Shown here one piece after another: positions 21,990-35,204 of a DNA stretch of 64,000 nt (position 1 is the stretch's first letter; each line of letters begins with the position of its first letter). The notes under the pieces are model-generated. The model searched no databases, was not told where the DNA came from, and was given only the letters and a program-made list of their open reading frames with translations. The position numbers were made by a program, and so were the translations under genes. The DNA is from Halocaridina rubra (lineage: Eukaryota; Arthropoda; Malacostraca; Decapoda; Atyidae), in assembly GCA_037179515.1 (NCBI GenBank), contig JAXCGZ010011681.1, positions 1-64,000 of the forward strand, written 5' to 3'.

Positions 21990-24732
21990 GTGATTACCTA
22001 ATTGTGATTACCTAATTGTGTTTACGGGAAAGAGCCCAAAGCTCGTATCATCCCGCCTCCTGATCGGTTCCATTTTATATTTAGTGATACTTATCATACC
22101 TGTCCTTAAAACTCTGGATTGAGATAGCATTAACTACCTCCTCGCTTAGCGTATTCCAATTATCAACAACTCTTACACTGAAAAAGTATTTCCTTACATC
22201 CTGCAAAGAAGTTTTCTTACGAAGCTTCAAACTATGACCTCTAGTTCTAGAGCCAGCCATATCAAAATATCGATCCCTATCCACTCAATCATAACCATGA
22301 AGGAATTTAAAGACTGTCACCATATCCCATCTCAATCTTCTAGCTTCGAGTGATGGCAAGTCTAATTCCCTCAGACTCTCATCATGAGTGAGATTGCATA
22401 TTTCTGGCACCAGTTTCTTGTCATGCCTTTGAACTTTTTCAAGCTTAGCTATGTGCCTTTTCAAGTGTGGATTCCAAAAGGAGGCTGTATATTAGAGTTT
22501 TGGCCTCACATAGGTTACATAAATATTTCTGAACATTTCCTTGTCCATGTGCCTGAAGGCTACCCTTACATTTGATAAGAATGCATATGCTGCCCTTACT
22601 ATGCCATTTATATGCATTTCTGGAGACAAATATGCCAGTATGTTTACTCCTAGATCTCTCTCATTTTCTGTCTCTTGAAGTTGTGCTCCAGCCACCGAGT
22701 AGTCAAACTTGGGCCTTCTTGCACTTGTACCCATTCTCATTACCTTACATTTTGAAGTATTGAATTTCAAAAGCCACTTTTCTGACCACTCATGCAGACT
22801 ATTTAGATCCTCCTGAAGTTCTCTACAATTGTTCTCGTTTTTTACTTTCTTCACAATCTTTGCATCATCTGCAAACATATTCATGAATGAATTTACAGAC
22901 TCTGGTGGGTCATTTACATATACAAGGAACAAAAGTGGCCCTAAAACTGAACCCTGTGGAACTCCACTACTAACTCTTCCCCATTCAGACACTGAGTGTC
23001 TTACTCTAACCCTCTGTTCCCTTCCTTCTAAGTAAGTTTTTATCCATTCCAAGACATTTCCACCTATTCTAGCCATTGCTTGCAGCTTCCTAATAAGTCT
23101 CCCATGTGGAACAGTGTCAAACGCTTTCTGGAAGTCTAGGAATATGCAATTTGCCCAGCCCTCTCTTTCCTGTAAGATTAAGCTTACCTCATCATAAAAT
23201 TCTAATAAGTTTGTTACTGTTGATCTACCTTCTCTGAATCCATGTTGCCTCACTGACAAAAAGTTGAAGGATTCCAAGTGAAGAGAGATATGTTTCCTTA
23301 GTAGTTTCTCCATAACTTTGCAAACTACGCTGGTCAAGGAAACTGGTCTATAGTTCAGAGCCGTATCCCTCCTTCCCTTTTTGAAGATAGGTATCACATT
23401 TGCTTGTTTCCAGCATCTTGGAATCTCCCCTGGCTCCAGTGACTTTTTAAATATGATACCCAGTGCCACTGATATTGAGTTTGCGAATTTTTTAAGTACA
23501 TGAGGGGATATATCATTAGGACCTGTTGCTTTATGAACATCTAACTCCATCAGCGCTTTGCATACCTCTGTGGCTGTAAGGTTGATGTTCTCTAATACTG
23601 GCCCTAGAGCTTCTATCTCTGCAATCAGAGGGGTTGGGGTATTTTCTACTGTAAATACTGACTGAAACTCCTTGCTCAATTCTTTTCCAGCAATTGTCTC
23701 TCCACTCCTTGGCTTTTTTACACTCATTATCAAACCATTTCTCTCTGGCATGAATTACACCTACTTTGGTGACAGGTATGCAGCAATATATTATCTTCAC
23801 ATATTTCTTACGAAATATGTCATACATGTCTTTTACAGATTTGTTGTAAAATAAGGTTCTCCAGTCAATAACTGCAAAAAGCTCATTCATTTTGATGTAA
23901 TCTCCTTTCGGATAGTTCCTCCTCATGTCCTCAGTGCCTCTACTCTCAGGAAGAATATCTTCAATGATATACCCCATCAACAACACACAGTGGTCACTCT
24001 TTCCAACTGATGGTTCATACTCAATTTTTTCAATATCCAACACATTATTGGGTGAATACTAGATCAAGTAGTGATGGCTCATCCACAACCCTGGCCATCG
24101 TTGGTTCCATCACATGTTGGTGTAGGAAATTCCTTTGTACGCAATCTAGGAATCTTGCCCCGAATGAGTCCTCACCACTGTGTGGGTCAAGATTTATCCA
24201 ATCTTTCTCTTTATGATTGAAATCTCCCATAATCAAAATCCTACATTATCTCTTCCATGCCATGTTAACAACTGAGTTTATGACTTCAATAGTACCTATA
24301 TGACTTTCCTCATAAACTTCTAGCCTATTCTGGTTCCTTGGTGGGTTATATACAACAGTTATTATAATGCTCTCTGACCAAGTATTTATGCAAGCAACAA
24401 GAAATTCCTTGAACTCACTTTCTATAGCCAAATTTATTTCTTCAACTTGAATCCTTTCACTTATCAGCAGTGCTATCCTCCACCAGTCCTCTCAGATCTT
24501 TCAACCCTTAATATTCTGAAGCCCTTAGGAAAAACTGTGACACTGTTTATGTCCTCACTCAACTTAGTCTCTGTAATTGCTACTATATCTGCCTTACTGT
24601 TGTGAATCCTATCATTTAAGTCTACTTCCTTACCAGGTAATCCATCAGCATTTGTGTATAACAATCATAATGAGGCCCCATCCCCTGATCTTCTGTCATT
24701 ATCTTCTTAATCTCCCCTTTGTCTGGAAGAAC
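21990..24732 (-). mobile_element. Family A LINE copy A7, truncated in ORF1 with internal deletion
   Basis: Minus-strand copy with two tail units, 3' UTR, RT and endonuclease, truncated in the last codons of ORF1 (LPDKGEI region). A deletion of about 300 bp near 23690 removes the linker between endonuclease and RT; CTTT is found at both break points, suggesting microhomology. The break at 24732 is directly against a (GT)n tract. Confidence 0.9.
22081..24664 (-). pseudogene. ORF2 of A7, broken
   Basis: Endonuclease-RT polyprotein in pieces. Frames at 24473-24664, 24246-24431, 24045-24236 and 23531-24043 carry the endonuclease (ITETKLSED, IIMGDFNHKEKDW, VGKSDHCVL). The 419-codon frame at 22492-23751 carries RT with FLDFQKAFDTVPHG, SGVPQGSVLGPLLF and FADD all intact. 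The C-terminal part is separated by a stop near 22494 (TTAGAGTTTTGG, where other copies have TTCGAG). The linker deletion joins the RT to the endonuclease tail in a new frame (MPERNGLIMSVKKP). Confidence 0.85.
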
Positions 24733-24752
24733 TGTGTGTGTTTGTGTGTGTG
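24733..24752. repeat. (GT)n spacer between A7 and A8
   Basis: Short GT run with one TTT interruption, between the A7 5' truncation and the A8 tail. Confidence 0.9.
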
Positions 24753-25409
24753 TGATTACCTAATTGTGATTACCTAATTGTGTTTACGGGAAAGAGCCCA
24801 AAGCTCGTATCTTCCCGTCTCCTCATTGGTTACATTTTAGACTTAGTGATGCTTATCATACCTGTCCTTAAAACTATGGATTAAGATAGCATTAACTACC
24901 TCCTCGCTTAGCAAATTCCAATTATCAACTACTCTTACACTGAAAAAGTATTTCCTTACATCCTGCACAGAAGTTTTCTTACGAAGCTTCAAACAATGAC
25001 CTCTAGTTCTAGAGCCAGCCATATCAAACTATCGATCCCTATCCACTCTATCATAACCATGAAGGAATTTAAAGACTATCACCATATCCCCCCTAACTCT
25101 TCTAGCTTCGAGTGATGGTAAGTCTAATTCCCTCAGACTCTCATCATAACTGAGATTGCGTATTTCTGGCCCAGTTTCGTGGCATGTCTTTGAACTTTTT
25201 CAAGCTGAGCTATGTGCTTTTTCAAGTGCGGATTCCAAAAGGGGGCTGCATTTTCGAGTTTTGGCCTCACATAGGTTACATAAATATTTCTGAACATTTC
25301 CTTGTCCATGTACCTGAAGGCTACCCTTACATCTGATAAGAATGCATATGCTGCCCTTACTATGCCATTTATATGTATTTCTGGAGACAAATCTGCCAGT
25401 ATGTTTACT
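24753..25409 (-). mobile_element. Family A LINE fragment A8
   Basis: A 657-bp minus-strand 3' fragment with two tail units, 3' UTR and the C-terminal part of ORF2 (frame 25133-25390, with VRPKLENAAPFWNPHLKKH). The 5' truncation falls at AGTATGTTTACT, the same consensus position as in A9. Confidence 0.9.
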
Positions 25410-26032
25410 ACCTAGTTGTACCTACGGGAAAGAGCCCCAAGGCTCGTAAATACCCGTATCTTGGTTGGTTCCTTTTTGTACTGAGTGATACGTATTATAC
25501 ATGTCCTTAAAACTATGGATTGAATTATCATTATCTACCTCATTGCTCAGTGAATTCCAATTATCAACTACTTTTAAACTAAAATGCTGCTTCCTTAAAT
25601 CCTGAAGTTTTCTTACAAAGCTTCAAACTATGACCTATAGTTCTAGTGCCAGCCATATCAAAATATCGATCCCTATACACTTTGTCATAACCATGAAGGA
25701 ATTTAAAAAGCGTCATCATATACCCCCTCCTTCTTCTGGCTTCGAGCGATGGTAAGTTTAATTCCCTTAGCCTCTCCTCATAAATGATATCACGTATTTC
25801 TTGCAACAGTTCCGTGGCTCCAGCTTGACTACGTGCTTTTTCAAATGTGGATTCCAAAATGGGGCTGCATATTCAAGCTTTGGCCTCACATAAGATACAT
25901 AAATATTTCTGAACATTTCCTTCCTTGTCCATGTGCCTGAAGGCTACCCTTACATTTGCTAAGAAAGCATATGCTGGCCTTGCTATGCCTTTTATATGCA
26001 TTTCTGGAGACAAATAGGCTAGTATGTTTACT
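25410..26032 (-). mobile_element. Divergent family A LINE fragment A9
   Basis: A 3' fragment of a clearly older relative. The tail reads CTACCTAGTTGTACC and the 3' UTR differs (GAGCCCCAAGGCTCGTAAATACC). The frame at 25579-25857 still reads LPSLEARRRRGYM and FDMAGTRTIGHSLKL. A deletion near 25820 removes part of the C-terminal domain. It ends at the same truncation point as A8. Confidence 0.85.
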
Positions 26033-26167
26033 CATATGTATATATGAATGCATGTCTATTTAAATAAACTAATACACAAAAAAATATTTGCAGTAATATA
26101 TCAAGTAGAATTACCACCTACAAATGCAAGTGCAGGTGTCATGGTCATGAATATATAAGCCAAAGCG
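26033..26167. other. Short AT-rich unassigned sequence
   Basis: Links A9 to a long (GA)n tract; nothing recognisable. Confidence 0.4.
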
Positions 26168-26278
<111 letters not shown>

Positions 26279-26515
26279 GGCTTCCTAAAGGAGAGGTAGA
26301 TATCAGTAGCAACACAACTAATAGCATTACTAACAACGGTAGAAACGCTTATAATTAAACGAAATGACACGTAACAATAATTACAACTGATGTAACTTAA
26401 CATCATACATAATAGAACCTTTACAAGAAAGAATAGACTAACAATGCCAATTAGTTTTTGAATGGTAACTAAAATTAAGACGAAAGTAATTACCTGTAAA
26501 AGTAGCAATTGTGGT

Positions 26516-26820
<305 letters not shown>

Positions 26821-26879
26821 GTGGTAAATTATTGTAATCTAATACCATTAAATTTGAAATAGTTGAGCATGTTCCAAAA

Positions 26880-29446
26880 ACACACCAAGGAACCAACATA
26901 GACTAGAAGTTTATGAGGAAAGTCATATAGGTATTAACGAAGTCATAAACTCAGTTGTTAATTTGGCAGGGAGAGAAAATGTAGGATTTTGATTATGGGA
27001 GATTTTAATCTTAGAGAGATAGATTGGATATATCTTGACCCACACAGTGGTGAGGACTCATTCGGGACTAGATTCCTAGATTACATACAAGGGAATTTCC
27101 TACACCAACATGTAATGGAACGAACGAGGGCCAGGGATGGAGATGAGCCATCACTACTTGATCTAGTATTCACAGATAACGTGTTGGATATCGAAAAAAT
27201 TGAGTACAAACCACCAATTGGAAAGAGTGACCACTGTGTGTTGTTAGTGGAGTTTATCATCGAAGATGTTCTGTCTGAGAGTAGAGGCACTGAGGACATG
27301 AGGAGGAACTATCCAAAACGAGATTACATAAAAATGAATGAGCTTTCAGCAGGTATTGACCGGAGTACCTTACTTTACAAGCTGTACAAGAAATGTATGA
27401 AATCATTTGTGAGAAATATGGGAAGATAGTAGATTGCTGCATACCTGTCACCAAAGTAGGTGTAATTCATGCCAGAGAGAAATGGTTCGATAATGAGTGT
27501 AAAAGAGCTAAGGAGTGGAGAGAAAAATGCTGGAAAAGGCATAGCAGGAGAAAAAACATAAATGCCTGGCAAACCTACAAAAGAGCAAGAAATGATTACC
27601 TAAGTAAAAGAAGAGAGGCAGAGAGAGACTATGAGAGGGACATCACCAGGAAGGCTAAATAAAATCCCAAGCTTTTCCACAGCTCTATCAAAGGACTGAA
27701 GGTAAAAGAACAGGTTTCAAGGCTTAAGAGAGCGAATGGAAGCATCACTGACATGGATGAAGAGATCTGCAAATAATTGAACAAGGAGTTTCAGTCAGTA
27801 TTTACAGTAGAAAATACTCCATCCCCTCATATTGTAGAGATATAAGCTCAAGGGCTGGTATTAGAGAGCATCCTCCTTTCAGCCACAGAGGTATGCAAAG
27901 CGATGATGGAGTTAGATGTCCATAAAGCTACAGGTCCTGATGATATATCCCCTCATGTACTCAAAAAATGTGCACACTCAATATCATTGGTACTAAGTGT
28001 CATATTTAAAAAGTCACTGGAGTCAGGGGAGATTCCAAGATGCTGGAAACAAGCAAATGTGATACCTATCTTCAAAAAGGGAAGGAGGGATATGGCTCTA
28101 AAGTATAGACCAGTTTCCTAGATCAGCATAGTTTGCAAAGTTATGGAGAAACTACTAAGGAAACATATCTCTCTTCCCTCGAAATCCTTCAACTTTTTGT
28201 CAGTGAGACAACATGGCTTCAGAGAAGGTAGATCAACAGTAACAAACTTATTAGAATTTTATGATGAGGTAAGCCGAATCTTACAGGAAAGAGAGGGCTG
28301 GGAAGAATGCATATTCCTAGACTTCCAGAAAGCATTTGACACCGTCCCACATGGGAGACTTATTAAGAAGCTGCAGTCAATGGCTAGAATAGGTGGAAAT
28401 GTCTTGGAATGGATAAAAAACTTACTTAGAAAGAAGGGAACAGAAGATTAGAGTAAGACTCTCAGTGTCTGAATGGAGAAGAGTTAGTAGTGGAGTTCCA
28501 CAGGGTCCAGTTTTAGGGCCAGTTTTGTCCCTTACATATGTAAATGACTTACCAGTGTCTGTAAATTCATTCATGACTATGTTTTCAGATGATGCAAAGA
28601 TTGTGAAGAAAGTCAGAAACGAGGTCAATGGTAGAGAACTTCAGGAAGATCTAAATAGTCAGCATGAGTGGTAAGAAAAGTGGCTAATGAAATTCAATAC
28701 TTCAAAATGTAAAGTAATGAGAATGGGTACAAGTGCAAGACAGCCTAAGCTTGACTACTTGGTGGCTGGAGTACAACTTCAAGAGACAGAGAATGAGAGA
28801 GATCTAGGAGTACACATGGCAGATTTGTCTCCAGAAATGCAAATAAATGGCATAGTAAGGGCAGCATATGCTTTCTTAGCAAATGTAAGGGTAGCCTTCA
28901 AGCACATGGACAAGGAAATGTTCAGAAATATTTATGTAACCTATGTGAGGTCAAAACTTGAATATGCAGCCCCCTTTTGGAATCCACACTTGAAAAAGCA
29001 CGTAGCTAAGCTTGAAAAAGTTTAATGACATGCCACGAAACTGGAGCCAGAAATACGCAATCTCAGTTATTATGAGAGGCTGAGGGAATTAGACTTACCA
29101 ACACTCAAAGGCAGAAGATTGAGGGGGGATGTGGTGACAGTCTTTAAATTCCTTCATGGTTATGACATCGTGGAGAGTCATCGATATTTTGATATGGCCG
29201 GCACTAGAACTAGAGGTCATAATTTGAAGCTTCGTAAGAAAACCTCTTTGCAGGATGTAAGGAAGTACTTTTTCAGTGTAAGAGGAGTTGATAAGCGGAA
29301 TTTGCTAGGCGAGCAGGTAGCTATTGCTAACTCAATCCATAGTTTTAAGGACAAGTATGATAAGTATCACTAAGTACAAAATGGAACAGAACAGGAGACG
29401 GGAAGTTACAAGCTTAGGACTCTTTCCCATAAGCACAATTAGGTAC

Positions 29447-29449
<3 letters not shown>
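26880..29449 (+). mobile_element. Family A LINE copy A10, 5' truncated
   Basis: Plus-strand copy starting in the endonuclease (CCACCAAGGAACC... at the YNPPRNQ codons) and running to a single tail unit at about 29440, against (CA)31. The endonuclease frame 26989-27429 keeps MGDFNLREIDW and GKSDHCVLL. The RT is broken by several nonsense changes, including TAA near 27660 and near 27777 and TAG near 28120; the last is shared with A12. Confidence 0.9.
26989..29373 (+). pseudogene. ORF2 of A10, broken
   Basis: Endonuclease-RT remnant in at least six frames (26989-27429, 27393-27662, 27903-28121, 28143-28451, 28465-28674, 28687-29025, then 29119-29373). Motifs remaining include FLDFQKAFDTVPHG and SGVPQGPVLGP; the active-site FADD is changed to FSDD. 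Catalytically dead by sequence. Confidence 0.8.

Positions 29450-29508
<59 letters not shown>
29450..29508. repeat. (CA)n microsatellite between A10 and A11
   Basis: About 30 CA units directly between the A10 tail and the A11 5' truncation. Confidence 0.97.
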
Positions 29509-29511
<3 letters not shown>

Positions 29512-30126
29512 AATGGCATAGTAAGGGCACCATATGCATTCTTATCAAATGTAAGGGTAGCCTTCAGGCACATGGACAAGGAAATGTTCAGAAATATTTA
29601 TGTAACCTATGTGAGGCCATAACTCGAATATGCAGGCCCCTTTTGGAATCCACTCTTGAAAAAGCACATAGCTAAGCTTGAAAAAGTTCAGAGACATGCC
29701 ACGAAACTGGTGCCAGAAATACGTAATCTCAGTTATGATGAGAGTCTGAGGGAATTAGACTTTCCATCACTCGAAGCTAGAAGATTAAGGGGGGATATGG
29801 TGACAGTCTTTAAATTCCTTCATGGTTATGATAGAGTGGATAGGGATCGATATTTTGATATTGCTGGCTCTAGAACTAGAGGTCATAGTTTGAAGCTCCA
29901 TAAGAAAACTTCTTTGCAGGATGTAAGGAAATACTTTTTCAGTGCAAGAGTAGTTGATAATTGGAATTGGCTAAGCGAGGAGGTGTTAATGCTATCTCAA
30001 TCCATAATTTCAAGGACAGGTATGATAAGTATCAATAAGTATAAAATGGAACCGATCAGGAGACGGGAAGATACTAGCTTTGGGCTCTTTCCCGTAAACA
30101 CAATTAGGTAAGTACAATTAGGTAAA
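29509..30126 (+). mobile_element. Family A LINE fragment A11
   Basis: A 618-bp plus-strand 3' fragment whose 5' break (ATAAATGGCATAGT) is flush with the (CA)n tract. It encodes the ORF2 C-terminus (29656-30111), but carries the nonsense change CCATAACTCGAA near 29620 also seen in A14. It has two tail units, the second slightly altered, followed by a short CA run and the 5' end of A12. Confidence 0.92.
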
Positions 30127-30140
30127 TACACACACACACA
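30127..30140. repeat. Short (CA)n spacer between A11 and A12
   Basis: About seven CA units between the A11 tail and the full-length 5' end of A12. Confidence 0.85.
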
Positions 30141-31031
30141 TTGGCAGGCATCAGAACACACACATTCAGTATCACTTAAATTTTTCCTTGTGTTTTTGAG
30201 TGACCAAGACTTAAGTACAAAATATAAACAAAATTTCCCTAAATAAGAAATCCTGCAGAGTAATTGTGAGTAAAAAAATTATATTTGTTGTATAACGAGA
30301 CTGTCCAAAATATTAAAGGAAAAAATTAAGAACATTTTCAAGAGGGGAAAGAGAAGAAGCTGTCCTGTTCTTCCTTGAAGGAAGTTTAGAATAGTTGCCA
30401 GAGGTGAAGTCATCACATCACATTACCTAATTTTTTGTGTAAATTGGGGAGAGCTCTTACAGCCGTTTACCTGATCCTGTGGTTCCATATATTATTAAAA
30501 TCAGAATCCTTCCCATTTATATTAATTTGATAATTAGTTTGATACACAATATAATTGAATAATTAAATAAATACCAAAAATACACCTGTCAACAGTGCTA
30601 AGTTAAGTTGCCAAGCAGCACAGATGTCTTATTTTTCTTCATTTCTCTCTTTTTTTTTAGCGTTCTCTTTTATTATTTTTTATATTGTATATATATTGAG
30701 TTAAATGTAAAGTCTGAACCTGTGAACATACCTTGGTTAGCAAGTGAGTTTTTCAGTTAAGAAGAATATATAGCAAAAACAGGTGGGTGTCTCCTCAAAT
30801 ACAAATTCCAATTTTCCTTCAAGTTGTCTTTTGTTTTTGTTTGCATTTTTTTTTCCCACCAAAGTCAAATTTTTAAGTGAGGATGTGTTCTACCAGAAAA
30901 GAGATAAATTGAGTAACTAAATAGCACTTATATAAAGATATAAAAAATTTGTGTGAAGCTTAAATAAAAGTTTTTCTCTCTTTTTTCTTTCTCTTCTTCT
31001 TTCCATATTCTGTGACAGGAAAAACATGAAA

Positions 31032-32143
31032 ATGAGGACATCTCCGTCCCAACCCCCCCACCCATGGATAGGGGAGGGATGATAGAGGATCTCCATGGGA
31101 TGTAGCAGCAGGAGGAGAGGTAGCTATTAGGAGATTCAAACAGAAAATCAAGGATTTAGAGGCAATGGTTATAAGCCTTGATGATAAAATTCGGAATATG
31201 GATAGAGAAATGAAAGAAAATGAAGCGCTCAGAGAAGAAATAAAATTTTTGGAGGAAGCAAATAAAGCACAAGAGCAGGAAAGAAAAGAACTAGAAAATG
31301 AATAAAGAAGCTGGAAGGGGAAAAGAGTGAACTAGAAACCAGAATTTCTAAACAAGAAGATAAACACAAACAGCTGAATGACAACCTAAATGAACTGGAT
31401 GTTAGTTCACTGCTCTCTTCTGAGAGAGACGAGATTGCAGCTTTGAATGTCCAGATTAAGGAAAACATTGAACAGTTTAGAAAAGAGTTTCAGGAGCTGA
31501 ATAAGGAACAAGATGCCATGAAAACTTTCTTTGCTGGTGCACTAAAGGTGAATATGGCAGTAAAAGAGGCTGTAAAGGCACTGGAAAACATACAAACAGT
31601 TGACTATAAAGAGACAGTAATCGAAAAAATGAAAGACGTTGTGATGGAAAGGGCAAATCCACTGATTAAACAGGGCACTTGATAAAGAGAAGACAGTGGT
31701 AATCTAAGGCATAAGCAAATCCCAGGAGCCAACATAGCAGGGAAGACTTGAAGAAAATAAAGCTAGGGTTGTAGACCTGATAAGAAAGCTTGGAGTAGTT
31801 TGTGGTCCTGAGGATATTGTAAACATTCACCAACTAGGCAAATATTCGAGGGAAGGAAAGCAGAGACCAACAAAAGTAACCTTTGAGAGAGGGGAAACAT
31901 GTAGAGAAATACTGATGAGAAAAAAAGCCAAAAGACCTTCAAGACTTCAGAGAAGTGTTCATTAGACTATACAGAGCACAAGAAGAGATGAAAAAGATTA
32001 AAAAAAACTTGTTGCAAGAGGCAAGAAGGTTAAATGAGGAAAGAAATGAAGAAGAGAAGAAAAATTTTCATTTCAGAAGTCTTCCAGACAAAAGGGAGAT
32101 AAAGAGGATAATGACAGATTATCAGGGGATGGGTCCTCATTAA
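31032..32143 (+). pseudogene. ORF1 of A12, frameshifted
   Basis: Homologue of the A5 ORF1, starting at the conserved ATG at 31032. The coiled-coil part is shifted near 31300 (an AATGAATAAAG stop) and again near 31670. The frame at 31443-31682 and the C-terminal frame to 32143 (QEARRLNEERNEEEKKNF) are still readable. The slippery heptamer is kept in phase at 32062-32068. Confidence 0.8.
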
Positions 32144-34856
32144 GACTGTTATACACAAATGCTGATGGATTAGCTGGTAAGGCAGTAGAATTAAAAGATA
32201 GGATTCACCAGAGTAAGGCAGATATAGTAGCAATTACAGAGACTAAGTTGAGTGAGGACATAAACAGTGTCACAGGTTTTCCTAAGGGCTTCAGAATACT
32301 AAGGGTTGAAAGATCTGAGAGGACTAGTGGAGGGATAGCACTGATCATAAGTGAAAGGATTCAAGTCAAAGAAATAAACTTGGCTATAGAAAGTGAGTTC
32401 AAGGAATTTCCTGTTGCTCGCATAAATACTAGGTCAGAGAGCATTATAATAACTGTTGTATACAACCCACCAAGGAACCAAAATAGGCTTGAAGTTTATG
32501 AGGAAAGTCATATAGGTACTATTGAAGTCATAAACTCAGTTGTTACTAAAGCACGGGAGAGAAAATGTAGGATTTTGATTATAGGGGATTTTAATCATAA
32601 AGAGATAAATTGAATAAAACTTGACCCACACAGTGGTGAGGACTCATTCGGGGCAAGATTCCTAGATTGCGTACAAAAGAATTTCCTACACCAACATGTA
32701 ATGGAACCAACGAGGGCTAGGGCTGGGGATGAGCCATCGCTACTTGATCTAGTATTCACTGATAAAGTATAGGATATTCAAAAAATTGAGTATGAACCAC
32801 CAATTGGAAAGAGTGACCACTGTGTGTTGTTGATGGAGTATATCATTGAAGATATTCTGCCTGAGAATAGAGGAACTGAGAACATGAGGAGATACTCTCC
32901 AAAAGGAGATTACATCAAAATGAATGAGCTTTTTGCAGTTATTGACTGGAGAACCTTATTTTACAACAAATCTGTACAAGAAATGTATGACATATTTTGT
33001 GAGAAATATGGAAAGATAGTAGATTGCTGCATACCTGTCACCAAAGTAGGTGTAATTCATGCCAGAGAGAAATGGTTCTATAATGAGTGTAAAAGAGGTA
33101 AGAAGTGGAGAGACAAATGCTTGAAAAGGTATAGGAGGAGGAAAAATATAAATGCCTGGCAAACCTACAAAAGAGCAAGAAATGATTACCTAAGTAAAAG
33201 AAGAGAGGCAGACAGAGACTATGTGAGGGACATCACCAGGAAGGCTAAAGAAAATCCCAAGCTTTTCCACAGAGTTATCGGAGGAAAACTGAAGTAAAAG
33301 AACAGGTTTTAAGGCTAAAGAGAGCGGATGGAAGCATCACTGACACGGATGAAGAGATCTGCAAAGAATTGAACAAGGAGTTTCAGTCAGTATTTACAGT
33401 AGAAAATATCCCGCCCCCTCAGATTGCAGAGATAGAATCTCATGGACCGTTATTAGAGAACATCATCCTTCCAGCCACAAAGGTATGCAAAGCGCTGATG
33501 GAGGTAGATGTCCATAAAGCTACAGGTCCTGATGAAATATCCCCTCATGTACTTAAAGAATGCACAAACTCAATATAAGTGGCACTAAGTATCATATTTA
33601 AAATGTCACTGGAGTCAGGAGAGATTCCAAGATGCTGGAAACAAGCAAACGTGATACCTATCTTCAAAAGGGGAATGAGGGTTACAGCTCTAAATTATAG
33701 ACCAGTTTCCTAGATCAGCATAGTTTGCAAAGTTATGGAGAAACTACTAAGGAAACATTCTCTTCACTTGGAGTCCTTCAACTTTTTGCCAGTGAGGCAA
33801 CATGGATTCAGAGAAGGTAGATTAACAGTAACAAAATTATTAGAATTTTATGATGAGGTAAGCATATTCCTAGACTTCCAGAAAGCGTTTGACACTGTTC
33901 CACATGGGAGACTTATTAGGAAGCTGCAAGCAATGGCTAGAATAGGTGGAAATGTCTTGGAATGGATGAAAACTTAGAAGAAAGGGAACAGAGGGTTAGA
34001 GTAAGACACTCAGTGTCTGAATGGAGAAGAGTTAGTAGTGGAGTTCCACAGGGTTCAGGTTTAGGGCCACTTTTGTTCCTTGTATATGTAAATGACCTAC
34101 CAGAGTCTGTAAATTCATTCATGAATATGTTTGCAGATGATGCAAAGATTGTGAAGAAAGTAGGAAACGATGGTAATGAATTTCAGGAAGATCTAAATAG
34201 TCTGCATGAGTGGTCAGAAAAGTGGCTAATGAAATTCAATACTTCAGTATGTAAGGTAATGAGAATGGGTACAAGTGCAAGAAGGCCCAAGCTTGACTAC
34301 TGGGTGGCTGGAGTACAACTTCAAGAGACAAAAAATGAGAGAGATCTGGGAGTAATCATACTGGCAGATTTGTCTCCAGAAATACATATAAATGGCATAA
34401 TAAGGGCAGCATGCGCCTTCTTATCAAATGTAAGGGTAGCCTTCAGGCACATGGACAAGGAAATGTTCAGAAATATTTATGTAACATATGTGAGGCCAAG
34501 ACTTGAATATGCGTCCTCCTTTTGGAATACGCACTTGCAAAAGTACATAGCTAAGCTTGAAAAAGTTCAGAGACATGCCAAGAAACTGGTGCCATAAATA
34601 CGCAATCTCAATTATGATGAGAGGCTGAGGGAATTAGACTTACCATCACTCGAAGCTAGAAGATTGAGGGAGGATCTGGTGACAGTCTCTAAATTCCTTT
34701 ATGTTTATGATAGAGTGGATAGGGATTGATATATTGATATGGCTGGCTCTAGAACTAGAGGTCATAGTTTGAAGCTTCGTAAGAAAACTCCTTTGCAGGA
34801 TGTAATTAAGTACTTTTTCAGTGTAAGAGTAGTTGATAATTGTAATTTGCTAAGCC
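32144..34856 (+). pseudogene. ORF2 of A12, broken
   Basis: The endonuclease frame 32248-32613 carries TRSESIIITVVYNPPRNQ and ILIIGDFNHKEI; a TGA follows near 32612. Frame 32824-33297 carries the linker. The RT frames 33369-33578, 33735-33977 and 33962-34597 keep FLDFQKAFDTVPHG, SGVPQGSGLGPLLF and FADD. A TAG at about 33710 is shared with A10. There is a small deletion before FLDFQKAFD that removes about 15 codons. Confidence 0.82.
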
Positions 34857-35204
34857 AGGAAAAAATATTTTCTTGCAATCTACGGAACAATTTTCCATTT
34901 AAAAATAAAAATAAAAATACAGACGCCTGTACTGCACTTTCCTCCAATTGGTTATGTCTCCTGAGATCCCGGGATCCAGGATTAATACATTGTAGTCACT
35001 GCAGTATTAGACAAGCACAAGGGACGTCTGCTTTCCTTGGTCACTTCCTGAAATATAAGGTAATTTAGGTACCACACTGAGAAATACACCAAACTCCTGT
35101 AGCAAGCCATACAGGGTACCATATTTTGGTATAATATATTGTAAAGCATATATATGTCGATATATTATGTGTCTATAGTCATGTAGTAGGTTGACTCATG
35201 GCAC
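34857..35204. other. Unassigned insert segment inside A12
   Basis: About 340 bp between the A12 break and the LINE B derivative. It starts with an A-rich tract (AAAATAAAAATAAAAATAC) and has no coding frame of note. It may be a fragment of another element or a 5' extension of the derivative; B1 has no matching sequence. Confidence 0.4.

Noticed and set aside
21715..24732. A6 split by A7 as a nested insertion
   Set aside because: The rest of A6 does not reappear beyond the A7 5' end, so A6 is treated as a truncated neighbour.
29447..29512. Regularly repeated sequence that might suggest a CRISPR array
   Set aside because: These are plain dinucleotide or tetranucleotide microsatellites without repeat-spacer structure, in eukaryotic DNA.
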